A stretch of 64,000 bases of DNA from Cupriavidus pauculus. Its GTDB lineage: Bacteria; Pseudomonadota; Gammaproteobacteria; Burkholderiales; Burkholderiaceae. The translations under genes were made by a program, and so were the position numbers. Location: NCBI RefSeq assembly GCF_008801835.1, contig NZ_VZOW01000002.1:326267-390266 (forward strand). Reading direction: 5' to 3'. Shown here piece by piece: positions 36,887 to 45,384 of the stretch. A model generated the notes under the pieces. It was not told the DNA's origin. It did not search any database and was given only the letters and a program-made list of their open reading frames with translations. The first letter of the stretch is position 1. Each line of letters begins with the position of its first letter.

Positions 36887-36983
36887 CGGCGACGATCGAC
36901 GTCGCTCGCACGCGGCTACGACCGATGTCACGTCGACACATGCCCCGTCGATGCACGCCCGCGCGCGGCCCGCATCCGCGCGC

Positions 36984-38099
36984 TCACGCCATGACGAAAC
37001 TGGCCGCCTCGCCGATTTGCGCCGGGCGCACGCCGGGTATGCCAGCACTGACATCGCCCGCCATCATCCAGCCATACAGGTCGCGCGGATCGGGCGCCAT
37101 CGCAACCAGTTCCACATAACGTCCGGCGTGGCGCGCCATGGCGGCGGCATGCAGCCAGCGCAGCGCCGCATAATCCTCGAGCGCGAAGCCGACCGAATCG
37201 AACACCGTCACGTCGGCATCGTTGACGCGCCCCGGTGCCGCTCCGCTCAGCACTTCCCACAGCTCGCTCACCGGCGCCTCTGGCCATTGCTGGATCTCGC
37301 CTTCGATGCGCGATTGCGGTGCGTACTCGACCACAATGCGCGCACGGCGCAGGATATCGGCGTCAAGCTCGGTCTTGCCCGGGCAGTCGCCACCCACCGC
37401 ATTCAGATGCATGCCCGGCCGCACCATTTCGGCGCGCAGGATCGTGGCGCGCGTCTTGTCGGCAGTGACTGTGGACACGATATCGGCCCCCTGCAAGGCG
37501 TCGTCGACCGATGTCGCGGCATGAATCGACAAACCCGCCACACCTGCCAGATTTCGCATCAATCGCGCCGTGGCCGACCCATCGATGTCGAACGCGCGGA
37601 CCGTATCGACACCCAGCATGGCGTGAAACGCCAGTGTCTGGAATTCGGCCTGCGCGCCATTGCCGATCAACGCCATGGTGCGCGCGCCCGGCCGTGCCAT
37701 GGCCTGCGCGGCCAGCGCCGATGTCGCCGCGGTGCGCAGTGCGGTGGCCAGCGTCAGATCAGCCAGCAATATTGGAAAGCCAGTCGCCACCTCGGCCAGC
37801 ATGCCGCACGCCATGACCGTGGGCAGCGCGAGTTGCGCATTGCGCGGGTGCCCGTTCACGTACTTGAAGGCGTAGTGCGTGCCGTCGCTGACGGGCATCA
37901 GCTCGATCACGCCGACGCTCGAATGGCTTGCCAGTCGCGCCGATTTTTCGAAATCGGCCCAGCGGGAGAAGTCCTGCCGGACGCACGCGGCCACCTGGAC
38001 GATGGCTTCGGCCACGCCGATGCCGCGCACCAGTGCCGCGACATCGTTCGCGTCAAGAAATCGCGTCATCGCGATGGGTTTCGCAAGCGCTGGTTTCAT
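36984..38099 (-). CDS. Ornithine cyclodeaminase family protein
   Basis: A 371-residue member of the Ocd/mu-crystallin family with a Rossmann motif LIGNGAQAEFQ and the conserved KYVNGHPRNAQLALPTV and NAVGGDCPGKTELD segments. The canonical enzyme converts ornithine to proline and ammonia with NAD+. The GGDCPGKTELD sequence is characteristic of true ornithine cyclodeaminases. It follows the arginine-deiminase-family gene by 9 bp on the same strand, so the pair may degrade arginine via ornithine or citrulline to proline. GAGGAG precedes ATG 38099. Confidence 0.92.
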   Translation of the reverse strand: MKPALAKPIAMTRFLDANDVAALVRGIGVAEAIVQVAACVRQDFSRWADFEKSARLASHSSVGVIELMPVSDGTHYAFKYVNGHPRNAQLALPTVMACGMLAEVATGFPILLADLTLATALRTAATSALAAQAMARPGARTMALIGNGAQAEFQTLAFHAMLGVDTVRAFDIDGSATARLMRNLAGVAGLSIHAATSVDDALQGADIVSTVTADKTRATILRAEMVRPGMHLNAVGGDCPGKTELDADILRRARIVVEYAPQSRIEGEIQQWPEAPVSELWEVLSGAAPGRVNDADVTVFDSVGFALEDYAALRWLHAAAMARHAGRYVELVAMAPDPRDLYGWMMAGDVSAGIPGVRPAQIGEAASFVMA

Positions 38100-38108
38100 G
38101 GCGGCTCC

Positions 38109-38987
38109 TCATGCGGCCACCGCGCGCCGCACCGGTGCGCTGGTGCGGTCCAGCCGCAGCGTCATGCAATAGGCGCCGCCGCCGGACATCATGTACGGTG
38201 CAAGGTCTACCTCGCGCAGCCGATAGCCGCGCCGTCCCAATTCATCGCGCAGATGCGGCGTAGTGCGCGTCATCACCACCTGATCGTGCAGATTCACCGC
38301 ATTGACACTGAAGTGGCGCAGATCGTCCTCGGTGGCTTCGATGCGCTGCGCCACCGGCACGCGCGCATGCAGCGCCTGCAGCGCGGCGGCCGTGAAAGCC
38401 GGTGGGTAGTAGAGGATCTCGCCCCCCGCCAGCGGACAGAAGCAGACATCGAGGTGATAGCTTTGCTCGGTGGCCAGTTCCAGCGCCACCACGTCGCGGT
38501 CGAAATGGCGCGACAGCGCCGCGGCCGCCTTGCGCGACGAGCGTGGGCCGAAGCCCGCCCAGAAGTGGCCACGCTGCGCATCCCAGATGCAATCGCCCGC
38601 GCCTTCCTGGTAACACCCCTCTGGCAACATCGCCACGCTGTCGATCAGTCCGCGCGCGCGCAGCGTATCGAAGATGGCGGCGAACGGCGCTTCCTCGCCG
38701 CGCCGCTGCGGATAGCGGAAGCGCGCCAGCACGGCCTTGCCGTCGAGCACCACGGCTGCATTGGCCGGAAACACCATGTCGGGCTGACCCGGCGCGCCCT
38801 GCGCCACCTCGACGGCAAAGCCCGACGCCTCCAGCGCGTGCCGCAGCGCCTCGAACGACGCCACCGCCTGACGGTGCATGCCGCGCGGATCGCGCGACCA
38901 CGCCTGCGGATCCATCCACGGATTGATGCTGTAGGACACGTCGTAATGCGTCGGGGCGATCAGCAGAATGGTGGGACGGTCTATCAC
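38109..38987 (-). CDS. Arginine deiminase / DDAH superfamily hydrolase
   Basis: A 292-residue guanidino-group modifying enzyme. Active-site features of the amidinotransferase superfamily are present: DMVFPANAA near residue 70-77, EGAGD (E128, D132), H178-x-D (YHLDVCFCPL) and the catalytic Cys274 (SGGGAYCMTLR). Family members act on arginine, methylarginine or citrulline; with ornithine cyclodeaminase immediately downstream it probably feeds ornithine or proline formation. The GTG start at 38987 has GAGGAG upstream. Longer in-frame starts extend into the regulatory region. A divergent Lrp-type gene is probably its regulator. Confidence 0.85.
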   Translation of the reverse strand: MIDRPTILLIAPTHYDVSYSINPWMDPQAWSRDPRGMHRQAVASFEALRHALEASGFAVEVAQGAPGQPDMVFPANAAVVLDGKAVLARFRYPQRRGEEAPFAAIFDTLRARGLIDSVAMLPEGCYQEGAGDCIWDAQRGHFWAGFGPRSSRKAAAALSRHFDRDVVALELATEQSYHLDVCFCPLAGGEILYYPPAFTAAALQALHARVPVAQRIEATEDDLRHFSVNAVNLHDQVVMTRTTPHLRDELGRRGYRLREVDLAPYMMSGGGAYCMTLRLDRTSAPVRRAVAA

Positions 38988-39124
38988 GGCGGCGCTCCTC
39001 GGTTGACGGATTCCTCGATATCGGACTTGTCTGGCTCGGACGGCTGGGACACGCGGCGCAAAGCCGGCGGCGCGCGGCGGGTGCCATGCTGTGGATTGTG
39101 ATGCCCACGTGTGCCAACGAATAG

Positions 39125-39157
39125 TTAGCAAACTGGACAAATTGCTATGTTCGCTAA
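39125..39157. promoter_or_regulatory. Inverted repeat, candidate Lrp operator 1
   Basis: TTAGCAAAC (39125-39133) and GTTCGCTAA (39149-39157) form an 8-of-9 inverted repeat centred at 39141 in the AT-rich divergent region between the deiminase and the Lrp gene. It probably lies over the promoter of one or both genes. Confidence 0.45.
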
Positions 39158-39174
39158 ACAATTCGCCGCATCTG

Positions 39175-39191
39175 GCTGGCAATTTGCCAGC
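39175..39191. promoter_or_regulatory. 17-bp perfect palindrome, candidate Lrp operator 2
   Basis: GCTGGCAA-T-TTGCCAGC is perfectly symmetric and lies 30 bp before the Lrp start. This is consistent with autoregulation by the encoded Lrp-type regulator. Confidence 0.55.
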
Positions 39192-39220
39192 ATCGCCGCG
39201 AATGGGCCTGGGAGAGCGTG

Positions 39221-39643
39221 ATGGATGCGACGGATCGTCAACTGCTGGGGCTACTGCGTGACAACGCACGCACGCCCGTAACGGCGCTGGCCAAGGCGCT
39301 GCGCGTGTCGCGCGCCACGGTTCAGAACCGCATCGAGAAACTGGAAAAGGACGGGCAGATCGTCGGCTACACCGTGCGGCTCAAGCCCGAGGCAGAACCA
39401 CACCGGATCCGCGCATGGATGACGGTGGCCGTGGAAGGCAACAAAGGGCGCCAGGTGCTGCAGGCGCTGCGCGGCGATCCCAGCGTGCAGACGCTGCACA
39501 CCACCAACGGCCGTTGGGACATCATCGCTGAACTGCGTGCCGACACACTGGAGCAGTTCGACCGCACGCTCGACCGGATCCGCCTGATCGACGGCATCGC
39601 GGCCACCGAGACCAGCATTTTGCTGTCGAGCTACAAACTCTGA
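39221..39643 (+). CDS. Lrp/AsnC family transcriptional regulator
   Basis: A 140-residue regulator with an N-terminal helix-turn-helix (LLRDNARTPVTALAKALRVSRATVQNRIEKLE) and a C-terminal RAM/ligand domain (GRWDIIAELRADTLEQFDRTLDRI). ATG 39221 follows GGAGAG; the GTG at 39218 is an alternative one codon earlier. It is divergent from the deiminase/ornithine cyclodeaminase pair and is probably an amino-acid-responsive regulator of those genes. The effector could be arginine, ornithine or proline. Confidence 0.92.
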   Translation: MDATDRQLLGLLRDNARTPVTALAKALRVSRATVQNRIEKLEKDGQIVGYTVRLKPEAEPHRIRAWMTVAVEGNKGRQVLQALRGDPSVQTLHTTNGRWDIIAELRADTLEQFDRTLDRIRLIDGIAATETSILLSSYKL

Positions 39644-39686
39644 CCGATGCAGGGCCACGTTGCCCGACCGGCCTGCGGCCAGCGAT

Positions 39687-39707
39687 ATATATCACGTCAT
39701 GATATAT
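39687..39707. promoter_or_regulatory. AT-rich 21-bp dyad upstream of HPP-CBS gene
   Basis: ATATATCA-CGTCA-TGATATAT is a perfect 8-bp inverted repeat in an otherwise GC-rich region, 60 bp before the HPP start. It is very likely a regulator operator. I do not recognise the regulator. Confidence 0.6.
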
Positions 39708-39768
39708 TCGCCTGCCCGCGCCACGCGACGTGGCGCCCCAACGCCCCTGCCCCCGCCCACCGACTTCG

Positions 39769-40905
39769 ATGCCCACCGCATTTGATCCATCCCGTTCCTT
39801 TGCCGACGCGCGTGCGTGGTTACGCACTTTCGTCCCGATGCCGATTACGGCCAGCCGCCGCGAGCGCATCAAGAGTTGCGTGGGCGCGTTGATCGGACTG
39901 TTTCTGACCGAGTGGATCAGTCGCCAGTTTCTGCAAGGCTTCAACCCGTGGTTCATCGCCCCGATGGGCGCATCGGCGGTATTGCTGTTCGGCGTGCCGG
40001 CCAGTCCGCTGGCGCAGCCATGGGCGATCGTCGGCGGCAATCTGGTGGCCGCGACGGTGGGCGTGGCCTGCGCGCAGTGGATTCCCGACCCCGGACTGGC
40101 GGCCGGCGTGGCGGTGGCCGGCGCCATCGCGCTGATGTTCCAGTTGCGTTGCGTGCACCCGCCCAGCGGCGCAGTGGCAGTGACCGCGGTGTTTGGCGGC
40201 CCGGCCGTGCACGCGCTGGGATTCGGCTTCGTGGTGATGCCGGTGGCGATCAATTCGATGTTGCTGCTGCTGACCGCGCTGGCGTTCAACAACGTCACCC
40301 GCCGCCGCTATCCGCACCGCCCGCCGGAAACCGCCACGCAACATCACACCAGCGACGCGCCGCCCAGCAAGCGGCTTGGCGTCACGCGGGCCGACCTCGA
40401 CGCGGTGTTGCAGGCGCGCGGCGAATTCCTCGATATCGAAGAAGATGATCTCGAAGCGATCCTGGTGGCGGCGGAGCTGCGCGCCTATTCGCGCCGCTTT
40501 GGCGATGTGCGCTGCGGCGACATCATGTCGCGCGACGTGGTGGCGGTGCGTCCCGGCCAGCTCGCCGCCGATGCGGCCGCGCTGCTGACGCGCCATCACA
40601 TCAAGGCGCTGCCGGTGGTGGATCGTCAGCGCCGTCTGCTGGGCATCGTCACGCAGAGCGACTTCTTCCGCGCGCATCGCGTCAACTCGCGGCGCGTCAA
40701 TGGCGCGGTGCGCGACCTGATGACGCGAGCGGTCGTCACGGCGCGCGCCGACCAGCCGATTGTCGATCTGGCGCAGGCCTTTTCCGATGGCGGCCTGCAC
40801 CACGTGCCGGTGCTCGACGCCGACAGGCGCGTGGTCGGCATGGTCACCCAATCGGACCTCGTAGCCGCCCTGCTGCACAACACCGGCGTGGCCACGGCCG
40901 ACTGA
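39769..40905 (+). CDS. HPP family membrane protein with two CBS domains
   Basis: A 378-residue protein. Residues 30-175 form four or five membrane helices of the HPP family, with the NPWFIAPMGASAVLLFGVPASPLAQPW and RCVHPPSGAVAVTAVFGG signatures. Two CBS domains follow at about 245-310 (MSRDVVAVRPGQLAADAAALL) and 315-370 (MTRAVVTARADQPIVDLAQAF). CBS pairs bind adenylyl nucleotides and usually gate the attached transporter. HPP proteins have been linked to nitrite transport in plastids; the substrate here is unknown. ATG 39769 is preferred over the frame opening at 39730. Confidence 0.88.
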   Translation: MPTAFDPSRSFADARAWLRTFVPMPITASRRERIKSCVGALIGLFLTEWISRQFLQGFNPWFIAPMGASAVLLFGVPASPLAQPWAIVGGNLVAATVGVACAQWIPDPGLAAGVAVAGAIALMFQLRCVHPPSGAVAVTAVFGGPAVHALGFGFVVMPVAINSMLLLLTALAFNNVTRRRYPHRPPETATQHHTSDAPPSKRLGVTRADLDAVLQARGEFLDIEEDDLEAILVAAELRAYSRRFGDVRCGDIMSRDVVAVRPGQLAADAAALLTRHHIKALPVVDRQRRLLGIVTQSDFFRAHRVNSRRVNGAVRDLMTRAVVTARADQPIVDLAQAFSDGGLHHVPVLDADRRVVGMVTQSDLVAALLHNTGVATAD

Positions 40906-40967
40906 CGCAAGGGAAAACCCCAAAGCCCGCTCATCGAATTCCGCTATGCTTACGGCGTTCTCGCAAC

Positions 40968-42098
40968 ATGGACGCCGTGGGCCGGCGCACGACGATGAGT
41001 TCCGGACAACTGATTGAAAAGCTTGCCGCGGTTTTTGCATTGATCGTGCTGATCGGCGGATCGCTGCTGGTGCTGGCGCCATTCGCCACCGCGCTGCTGT
41101 GGGGCGCGATCCTGGCCTACAGCTCGTGGTACCCGTATACGGTGCTGACGCGCTGGCTGGGCAATCGGCGCGGCCTGGCGGCGCTGCTCTGCGTGCTGAT
41201 CGCCACGGTCATCGTGCTGGGCCCGTTCGTCTATGCCGGCGCAAGCTTCTCCGCACATATCGACGAGCTGACTGCACTGGTCAACCGCTACGCCGAACGC
41301 GGGCTGCCGCAGTTGCCCGAGTGGCTCAGCAGCCTGCCGTATGTGGGGCCGCAACTGCAATCGGCCTACGATCAGGTGATCCACGCCGATTCCGACATGG
41401 TGGCCAACCTGCGCAAGCTGATCGCACCCGTTGGGCATGCGCTGCTGGGCGCGGGCCTGTCGATCGGCGCCGGGCTGGGCCAGTTGGCGCTGTCGATCGT
41501 GCTGGCGTTTTTCTTCTATACCGGCGGCGAGCTGGCCGTCGACTGGGTGCGCGGCGGCATGCGCCGGGTCGCGGGCGAGCGCGCAGACCACCTGCTGGCG
41601 CTGGCCGGGGGCACGGTCAAGGGCGTGGTCTACGGCGTGCTCGGCACGGCGTTCGTACAGGCCGTGCTGGCGGGCGTTGGCTTCTGGATCGCGGGCGTGC
41701 CCGGCGCGGCCATCCTCGGCTTCATCACGTTCTTCCTGTCGGTGGTGCCGATGGGGCCGCCGCTGGTGTGGATTCCCGCCGCGCTGTGGCTCTATCACGG
41801 CGGCGAAACCGCCTGGGCCATCTTCATGGTGGTGTGGGGCGGCGTGGTGGTAGGCATGGCCGACAACGTGATCAAGCCGCTTCTGATCAGCAAGGGCACC
41901 AGCCTGCCGCTGATCTGGATCATGATGGGCGTGCTTGGCGGCGCACTGGCATTCGGCTTTCTCGGCGTCTTCCTGGGCCCGACCATGCTGGCGGTGGCCT
42001 ATGCGCTGCTGCGCGACTGGACCGTCGGGTCGCAGGAACGCCCGGCCGTCACTGCGGTCACACCGGCACCGCCCACGCAGCTGACCCCTGACGCATGA
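40968..42098 (+). CDS. AI-2E family permease (PerM-like)
   Basis: A 376-residue membrane protein with about eight hydrophobic segments and the family signature VLGTAFVQAVLAGVGFWIAGVPGAAILGFITFFLSVVP, followed by the DNVIKPLLISKGTSLP segment. These are typical of AI-2E/PerM/YdiK transporters, whose substrates differ (autoinducer 2, Na+/Li+ efflux, unknown). An ATG at 40995 is an alternative start. It precedes pqiA by 31 bp and may share a transcript. Confidence 0.88.
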   Translation: MDAVGRRTTMSSGQLIEKLAAVFALIVLIGGSLLVLAPFATALLWGAILAYSSWYPYTVLTRWLGNRRGLAALLCVLIATVIVLGPFVYAGASFSAHIDELTALVNRYAERGLPQLPEWLSSLPYVGPQLQSAYDQVIHADSDMVANLRKLIAPVGHALLGAGLSIGAGLGQLALSIVLAFFFYTGGELAVDWVRGGMRRVAGERADHLLALAGGTVKGVVYGVLGTAFVQAVLAGVGFWIAGVPGAAILGFITFFLSVVPMGPPLVWIPAALWLYHGGETAWAIFMVVWGGVVVGMADNVIKPLLISKGTSLPLIWIMMGVLGGALAFGFLGVFLGPTMLAVAYALLRDWTVGSQERPAVTAVTPAPPTQLTPDA

Positions 42099-42129
42099 TC
42101 CGCCCCGCGCAACTGCCGACATCCAACGC

Positions 42130-42813
42130 ATGACGCAACCGATCGCAACGCCCGGCGACCCGACGCAGGACCTGCACCGGCTGGTGGCGTGCGAGTACTG
42201 CGATGCGCTCCATGAGCGCACTGCGCTGGAACCGGGCGAGCGCGCCGTGTGCGTGCGCTGCGGCGGTGCGCTGTATCGCGAAAGCTCGCGCGCCTACCGT
42301 CGCCTGCTGCCGCTGGTGGTGACGGCGCTGATCCTGTTCCTGATCTCGAATACCTATCCGATCGTCGAGATGGACCTCAAGGGCGTGCGGACCGCGACCA
42401 CGCTGTGGGGCGCCGTGCAGGCGCTGCATGCCGACCACATGACGCTGGTGGCGATGCTCGTGTTCGGCACCACGATCCTGTTTCCGCTCTCCGAGATGCT
42501 GATGATGTGTTATCTGCTGGTGCCGATGGCGCGCCGGCACATGCCGCCCGGGTTCGAGCGCATCGTGCGCGGCATCCGCCAGACCCGGCCGTGGGGCATG
42601 ATCGAGGTCTTCATGATCGGCGTGCTGGTGACGGTGGTGAAGCTGTCGACCATGGCGCAGGTGCTGCCCGGCGTCGCGCTGTGGTCATTCGGCGCACTGG
42701 TGGTGGTGCTGGCCGCCATGCTGTCGTTCGATCCGCGCGACCTTTGGCATTACCTCGAACCGGCCGGTGCCGACGAAGTGCCGCCGCAACCGCCGGTGAA
42801 CCCATCGCCATGA
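42130..42813 (+). CDS. pqiA: PqiA-like protein, first half
   Basis: A 227-residue protein with an N-terminal zinc-ribbon-like CEYC...CVRC motif (residues 22-44) and four hydrophobic helices (RLLPLVVTALILFLISNTYPI, LVAMLVFGTTILFPL and others). It matches one half of E. coli PqiA, which is a single protein of about twice the length. The stop overlaps the start of the second PqiA gene (ATGA), so the halves are co-translated. PqiA is the inner-membrane part of the PqiABC lipid-transport system. Confidence 0.9.
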   Translation: MTQPIATPGDPTQDLHRLVACEYCDALHERTALEPGERAVCVRCGGALYRESSRAYRRLLPLVVTALILFLISNTYPIVEMDLKGVRTATTLWGAVQALHADHMTLVAMLVFGTTILFPLSEMLMMCYLLVPMARRHMPPGFERIVRGIRQTRPWGMIEVFMIGVLVTVVKLSTMAQVLPGVALWSFGALVVVLAAMLSFDPRDLWHYLEPAGADEVPPQPPVNPSP

Positions 42814-43763
42814 GCCTGCCGCCACCGGAACCGCCTCGGCCAGCCGGCGCGTCGCGCAAGTCGCGCGCGGCGCTGGCGCGCGAGCAGTTGGCGCGGTCGC
42901 GCCGCCTGGCCGCCGGCGTGGTGGCCGACCTGACCGACGACGACGAGGACCAGCCGCTGCCGCAGGTACCCACGGCGGCGTCGCGCGGGCTGCTGTCGTG
43001 CCACGCCTGCGACCTCGTCAGCCCGATCGCGCTCGAAGGCGAGCCGTGTCCGCGCTGCGGCGCAACGCTCCATCATCGCAAGCCCGCCAGCGTGGCGCGC
43101 ACCTGGGCCTTCCTTCTGGCTGCATATATCCTGTACATCCCCGCCAATCTGCTGCCGGTGATGGTGACCGAGTCGATCCTCGGCACGCAGCGCGACACCA
43201 TCATGTCCGGCGTGATCTATCTGTGGCTGTCCGGATCGCATCTGCTGTCCGGGGTGGTGCTGATCGCCAGCATCGTGGTGCCGCTGCTGAAGATGATGAT
43301 CCTGACGCTGCTGCTGGTCTCGGTGCACTTCGGCTCCGGCTGGCGGCTGCGCCAGCAGACCCGCCTGTATGGGCTGGTCGAGATCATCGGGCGCTGGTCG
43401 ATGCTCGATATCTTTGTCGTGGCGCTGCTGGCCTCGCTGGTGCGGGCCGGTGCGCTGGCCACGATCATCCCCGGCGGCGGGGCGCTGGCCTTTGCCTCGG
43501 TGGTGGTGCTGACCATGCTGGCGTCACTGAGCTTCGACCCGCGCCTGCTGTGGGATTCGCTCGAACGCGCGCGGCCAGGCGACGCCAATCCAGGCGACGC
43601 CGCACCAAATCCCGCGCCGAATCCCGCGCCGAATGGCGCGACCAGGACTACAGCAAACGTTGCGGCACATACCGCCGCCCATGCCGACACCCGCGCGGAC
43701 GTGAACATCCACCGTCCGCCGAATCTGCCGAATCTGCCGGAATCCGACAATGCCCGATCCTGA
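42810..43763 (+). CDS. pqiA: PqiA-like protein, second half
   Basis: A 317-residue protein with a basic N-terminal tail, a CHAC...CPRC zinc ribbon (about 64-86), four membrane helices (TWAFLLAAYILYIPANLLPV, LLSGVVLIASIVVPLLKMM and others) and a Pro/Asn/Ala-rich tail. It corresponds to the second half of E. coli PqiA, and each half keeps its own zinc ribbon. The tail DNA has a 12-bp tandem repeat at 43608-43631 encoding NPAPNPAP. It overlaps the preceding gene by 4 bp and pqiB by 14 bp. Confidence 0.9.
   Translation: MSLPPPEPPRPAGASRKSRAALAREQLARSRRLAAGVVADLTDDDEDQPLPQVPTAASRGLLSCHACDLVSPIALEGEPCPRCGATLHHRKPASVARTWAFLLAAYILYIPANLLPVMVTESILGTQRDTIMSGVIYLWLSGSHLLSGVVLIASIVVPLLKMMILTLLLVSVHFGSGWRLRQQTRLYGLVEIIGRWSMLDIFVVALLASLVRAGALATIIPGGGALAFASVVVLTMLASLSFDPRLLWDSLERARPGDANPGDAAPNPAPNPAPNGATRTTANVAAHTAAHADTRADVNIHRPPNLPNLPESDNARS
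43608..43631 (+). repeat. 12-bp tandem repeat in pqiA2 tail
   Basis: Two perfect copies of AATCCCGCGCCG encode Asn-Pro-Ala-Pro twice. A partial third copy follows. Repeat number could vary by slippage. Confidence 0.7.
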
Positions 43764-45384
43764 TCTCCCTTCCCCACCCTCCGGCGTGCCGCAACCCACG
43801 CGCAAGCGGCGCGCGCGCTGGCTGCCGTCGCTGGTCTGGCTGATTCCGATCGTCGCGGCCGTGGTCGGCATTTCGCTGCTGATCAACACGCTGGCGTCGC
43901 GCGGCCCGGAGATCACCGTCACGTTCAGCACGGCCGAGGGCCTGACGCCGGGCAAGACCGCCGTGCGCTACAAGGACGTCGATATCGGACTGGTCAAATC
44001 GGTACGGCTCGCCTCGGACCGGTCCCATGTCGCGGCCATTATCGAACTGACCAAGGACGCCGAAAGCTTCGCGGTCAAGGACACGCGCTTCTGGGTGGTG
44101 CGGCCGCGCTTTGCCATCAGCGGCGTATCCGGCCTGGAGACGCTGCTGTCGGGCGCCTACATCGGCGTCGATGCCGGCAAGTCCGCCGAGAGCCGGCGCA
44201 GCTTCACCGGACTGGAAGTGCCGCCGGTGGTCACCACCGACGCCTCCGGACGGCAGTTCGTGCTGCGCGCGCAGGACCTCGGGTCGCTCGATATCGGCTC
44301 GCCGGTCTACTATCGTCGCGTGCAGGTTGGGCAGGTTGTCGCCTACCAGCTGGAGCCGAACGGGCGCGACATCACGCTGCGCGTGTTCGTCAACAAGCCC
44401 TATGACAAGCTGGTCACTGCCGACACGCGCTTCTGGCACGCCAGCGGCGTCGACCTGAAGCTCGATGCCAGCGGGCTGAAGTTGTCCACGCAGTCGCTGG
44501 TGACGGTGCTGCTCGGCGGCGTGGCGTTCCAGGCGCCGGACAACAGCGACGCACAGGAAGCCGCAGCCGAAAACACGCAATTCCTGCTGGCCGCGGACCA
44601 GGGCGAAGCAATGAAGGAACGCGATGAAATTGCGCCCGCGCTGGCCGTGCTCAACTTCGACCAGTCGGTACGCGGCCTGACGCCGGGTGCTCCGGTCGAC
44701 TTCCGCGGCGTGATCGTCGGCCAGGTGCGCTCGATCGGCATCGAATACCAGCGCGACAAGAAAGCCTTCCGCATGCCGGTGGTGGTGGAGTTATATCCAT
44801 CGCGCATGGGCTTCCGCGAACGCGACGTGGTGGATCAAGCGCGCAAGCACGTCATCGTGCAGGCGCTGGTCAAGCGCGGCATGCGCGCGCAGTTGCGCAC
44901 CGGCAACCTGCTGACCGGCCAGCTTTACGTGGCGCTCGACTTCTTCCCGAAGGCGCCGCCGGCCAAGGACATCGACGTCAACGCGCCGATGCCTGAATTC
45001 CCGACCACGCCCGGCACATTCGACGAACTGCAGGCCAAGCTTGGCGATATCGTCAACAAGATCGACAAGGTGCCGTTCGACCAGATCGGTCAGGAAGCCC
45101 GCACCGCCATGGTGTCGATGAACAAGATGATCGACACCGCCGACAAGCTCGTGGCGCAGCTCAACGGCGACGTGGCGCCGCAGGTGCTGGCCGCGCTGCA
45201 GGACGCGCGGCGCACGCTGACGGCGGCCAACGGCACGCTGGCGTCCGACGCGCCGCTGCAGCAGGACACGCGGCGCATGCTGCAGGAACTGACGCGCACC
45301 GCGGTGTCGCTGCGTGCGCTGACCGATTATCTGGAGCGGCACCCCGAAGCACTGCTGCGCGGCAAGACGGAGAAGGACAAATGA
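43750..45384 (+). CDS. pqiB: PqiB, MCE-domain lipid transport protein
   Basis: A 544-residue protein with one N-terminal membrane helix (LVWLIPIVAAVVGISLLI) and three MCE/MlaD domains at about 50-140, 160-270 and 290-400 (ITVTFSTAEGLTPGKTAVRYKDVDIG, then LDIGSPVYYRRVQVGQVV, then RGLTPGAPVDFRGVIVGQV). A helical C-terminal region follows. Hexameric PqiB forms a periplasm-spanning tunnel for lipids. It overlaps the preceding pqiA by 14 bp and pqiC by 4 bp. Confidence 0.95.
   Translation: MPDPDLPSPPSGVPQPTRKRRARWLPSLVWLIPIVAAVVGISLLINTLASRGPEITVTFSTAEGLTPGKTAVRYKDVDIGLVKSVRLASDRSHVAAIIELTKDAESFAVKDTRFWVVRPRFAISGVSGLETLLSGAYIGVDAGKSAESRRSFTGLEVPPVVTTDASGRQFVLRAQDLGSLDIGSPVYYRRVQVGQVVAYQLEPNGRDITLRVFVNKPYDKLVTADTRFWHASGVDLKLDASGLKLSTQSLVTVLLGGVAFQAPDNSDAQEAAAENTQFLLAADQGEAMKERDEIAPALAVLNFDQSVRGLTPGAPVDFRGVIVGQVRSIGIEYQRDKKAFRMPVVVELYPSRMGFRERDVVDQARKHVIVQALVKRGMRAQLRTGNLLTGQLYVALDFFPKAPPAKDIDVNAPMPEFPTTPGTFDELQAKLGDIVNKIDKVPFDQIGQEARTAMVSMNKMIDTADKLVAQLNGDVAPQVLAALQDARRTLTAANGTLASDAPLQQDTRRMLQELTRTAVSLRALTDYLERHPEALLRGKTEKDK

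Noticed and set aside
36867..39101. 744-codon plus-strand frame antisense to the Ocd and deiminase genes
   Set aside because: It spans two well-supported minus-strand genes and their 9-bp gap. It is Arg/His-rich without domains.
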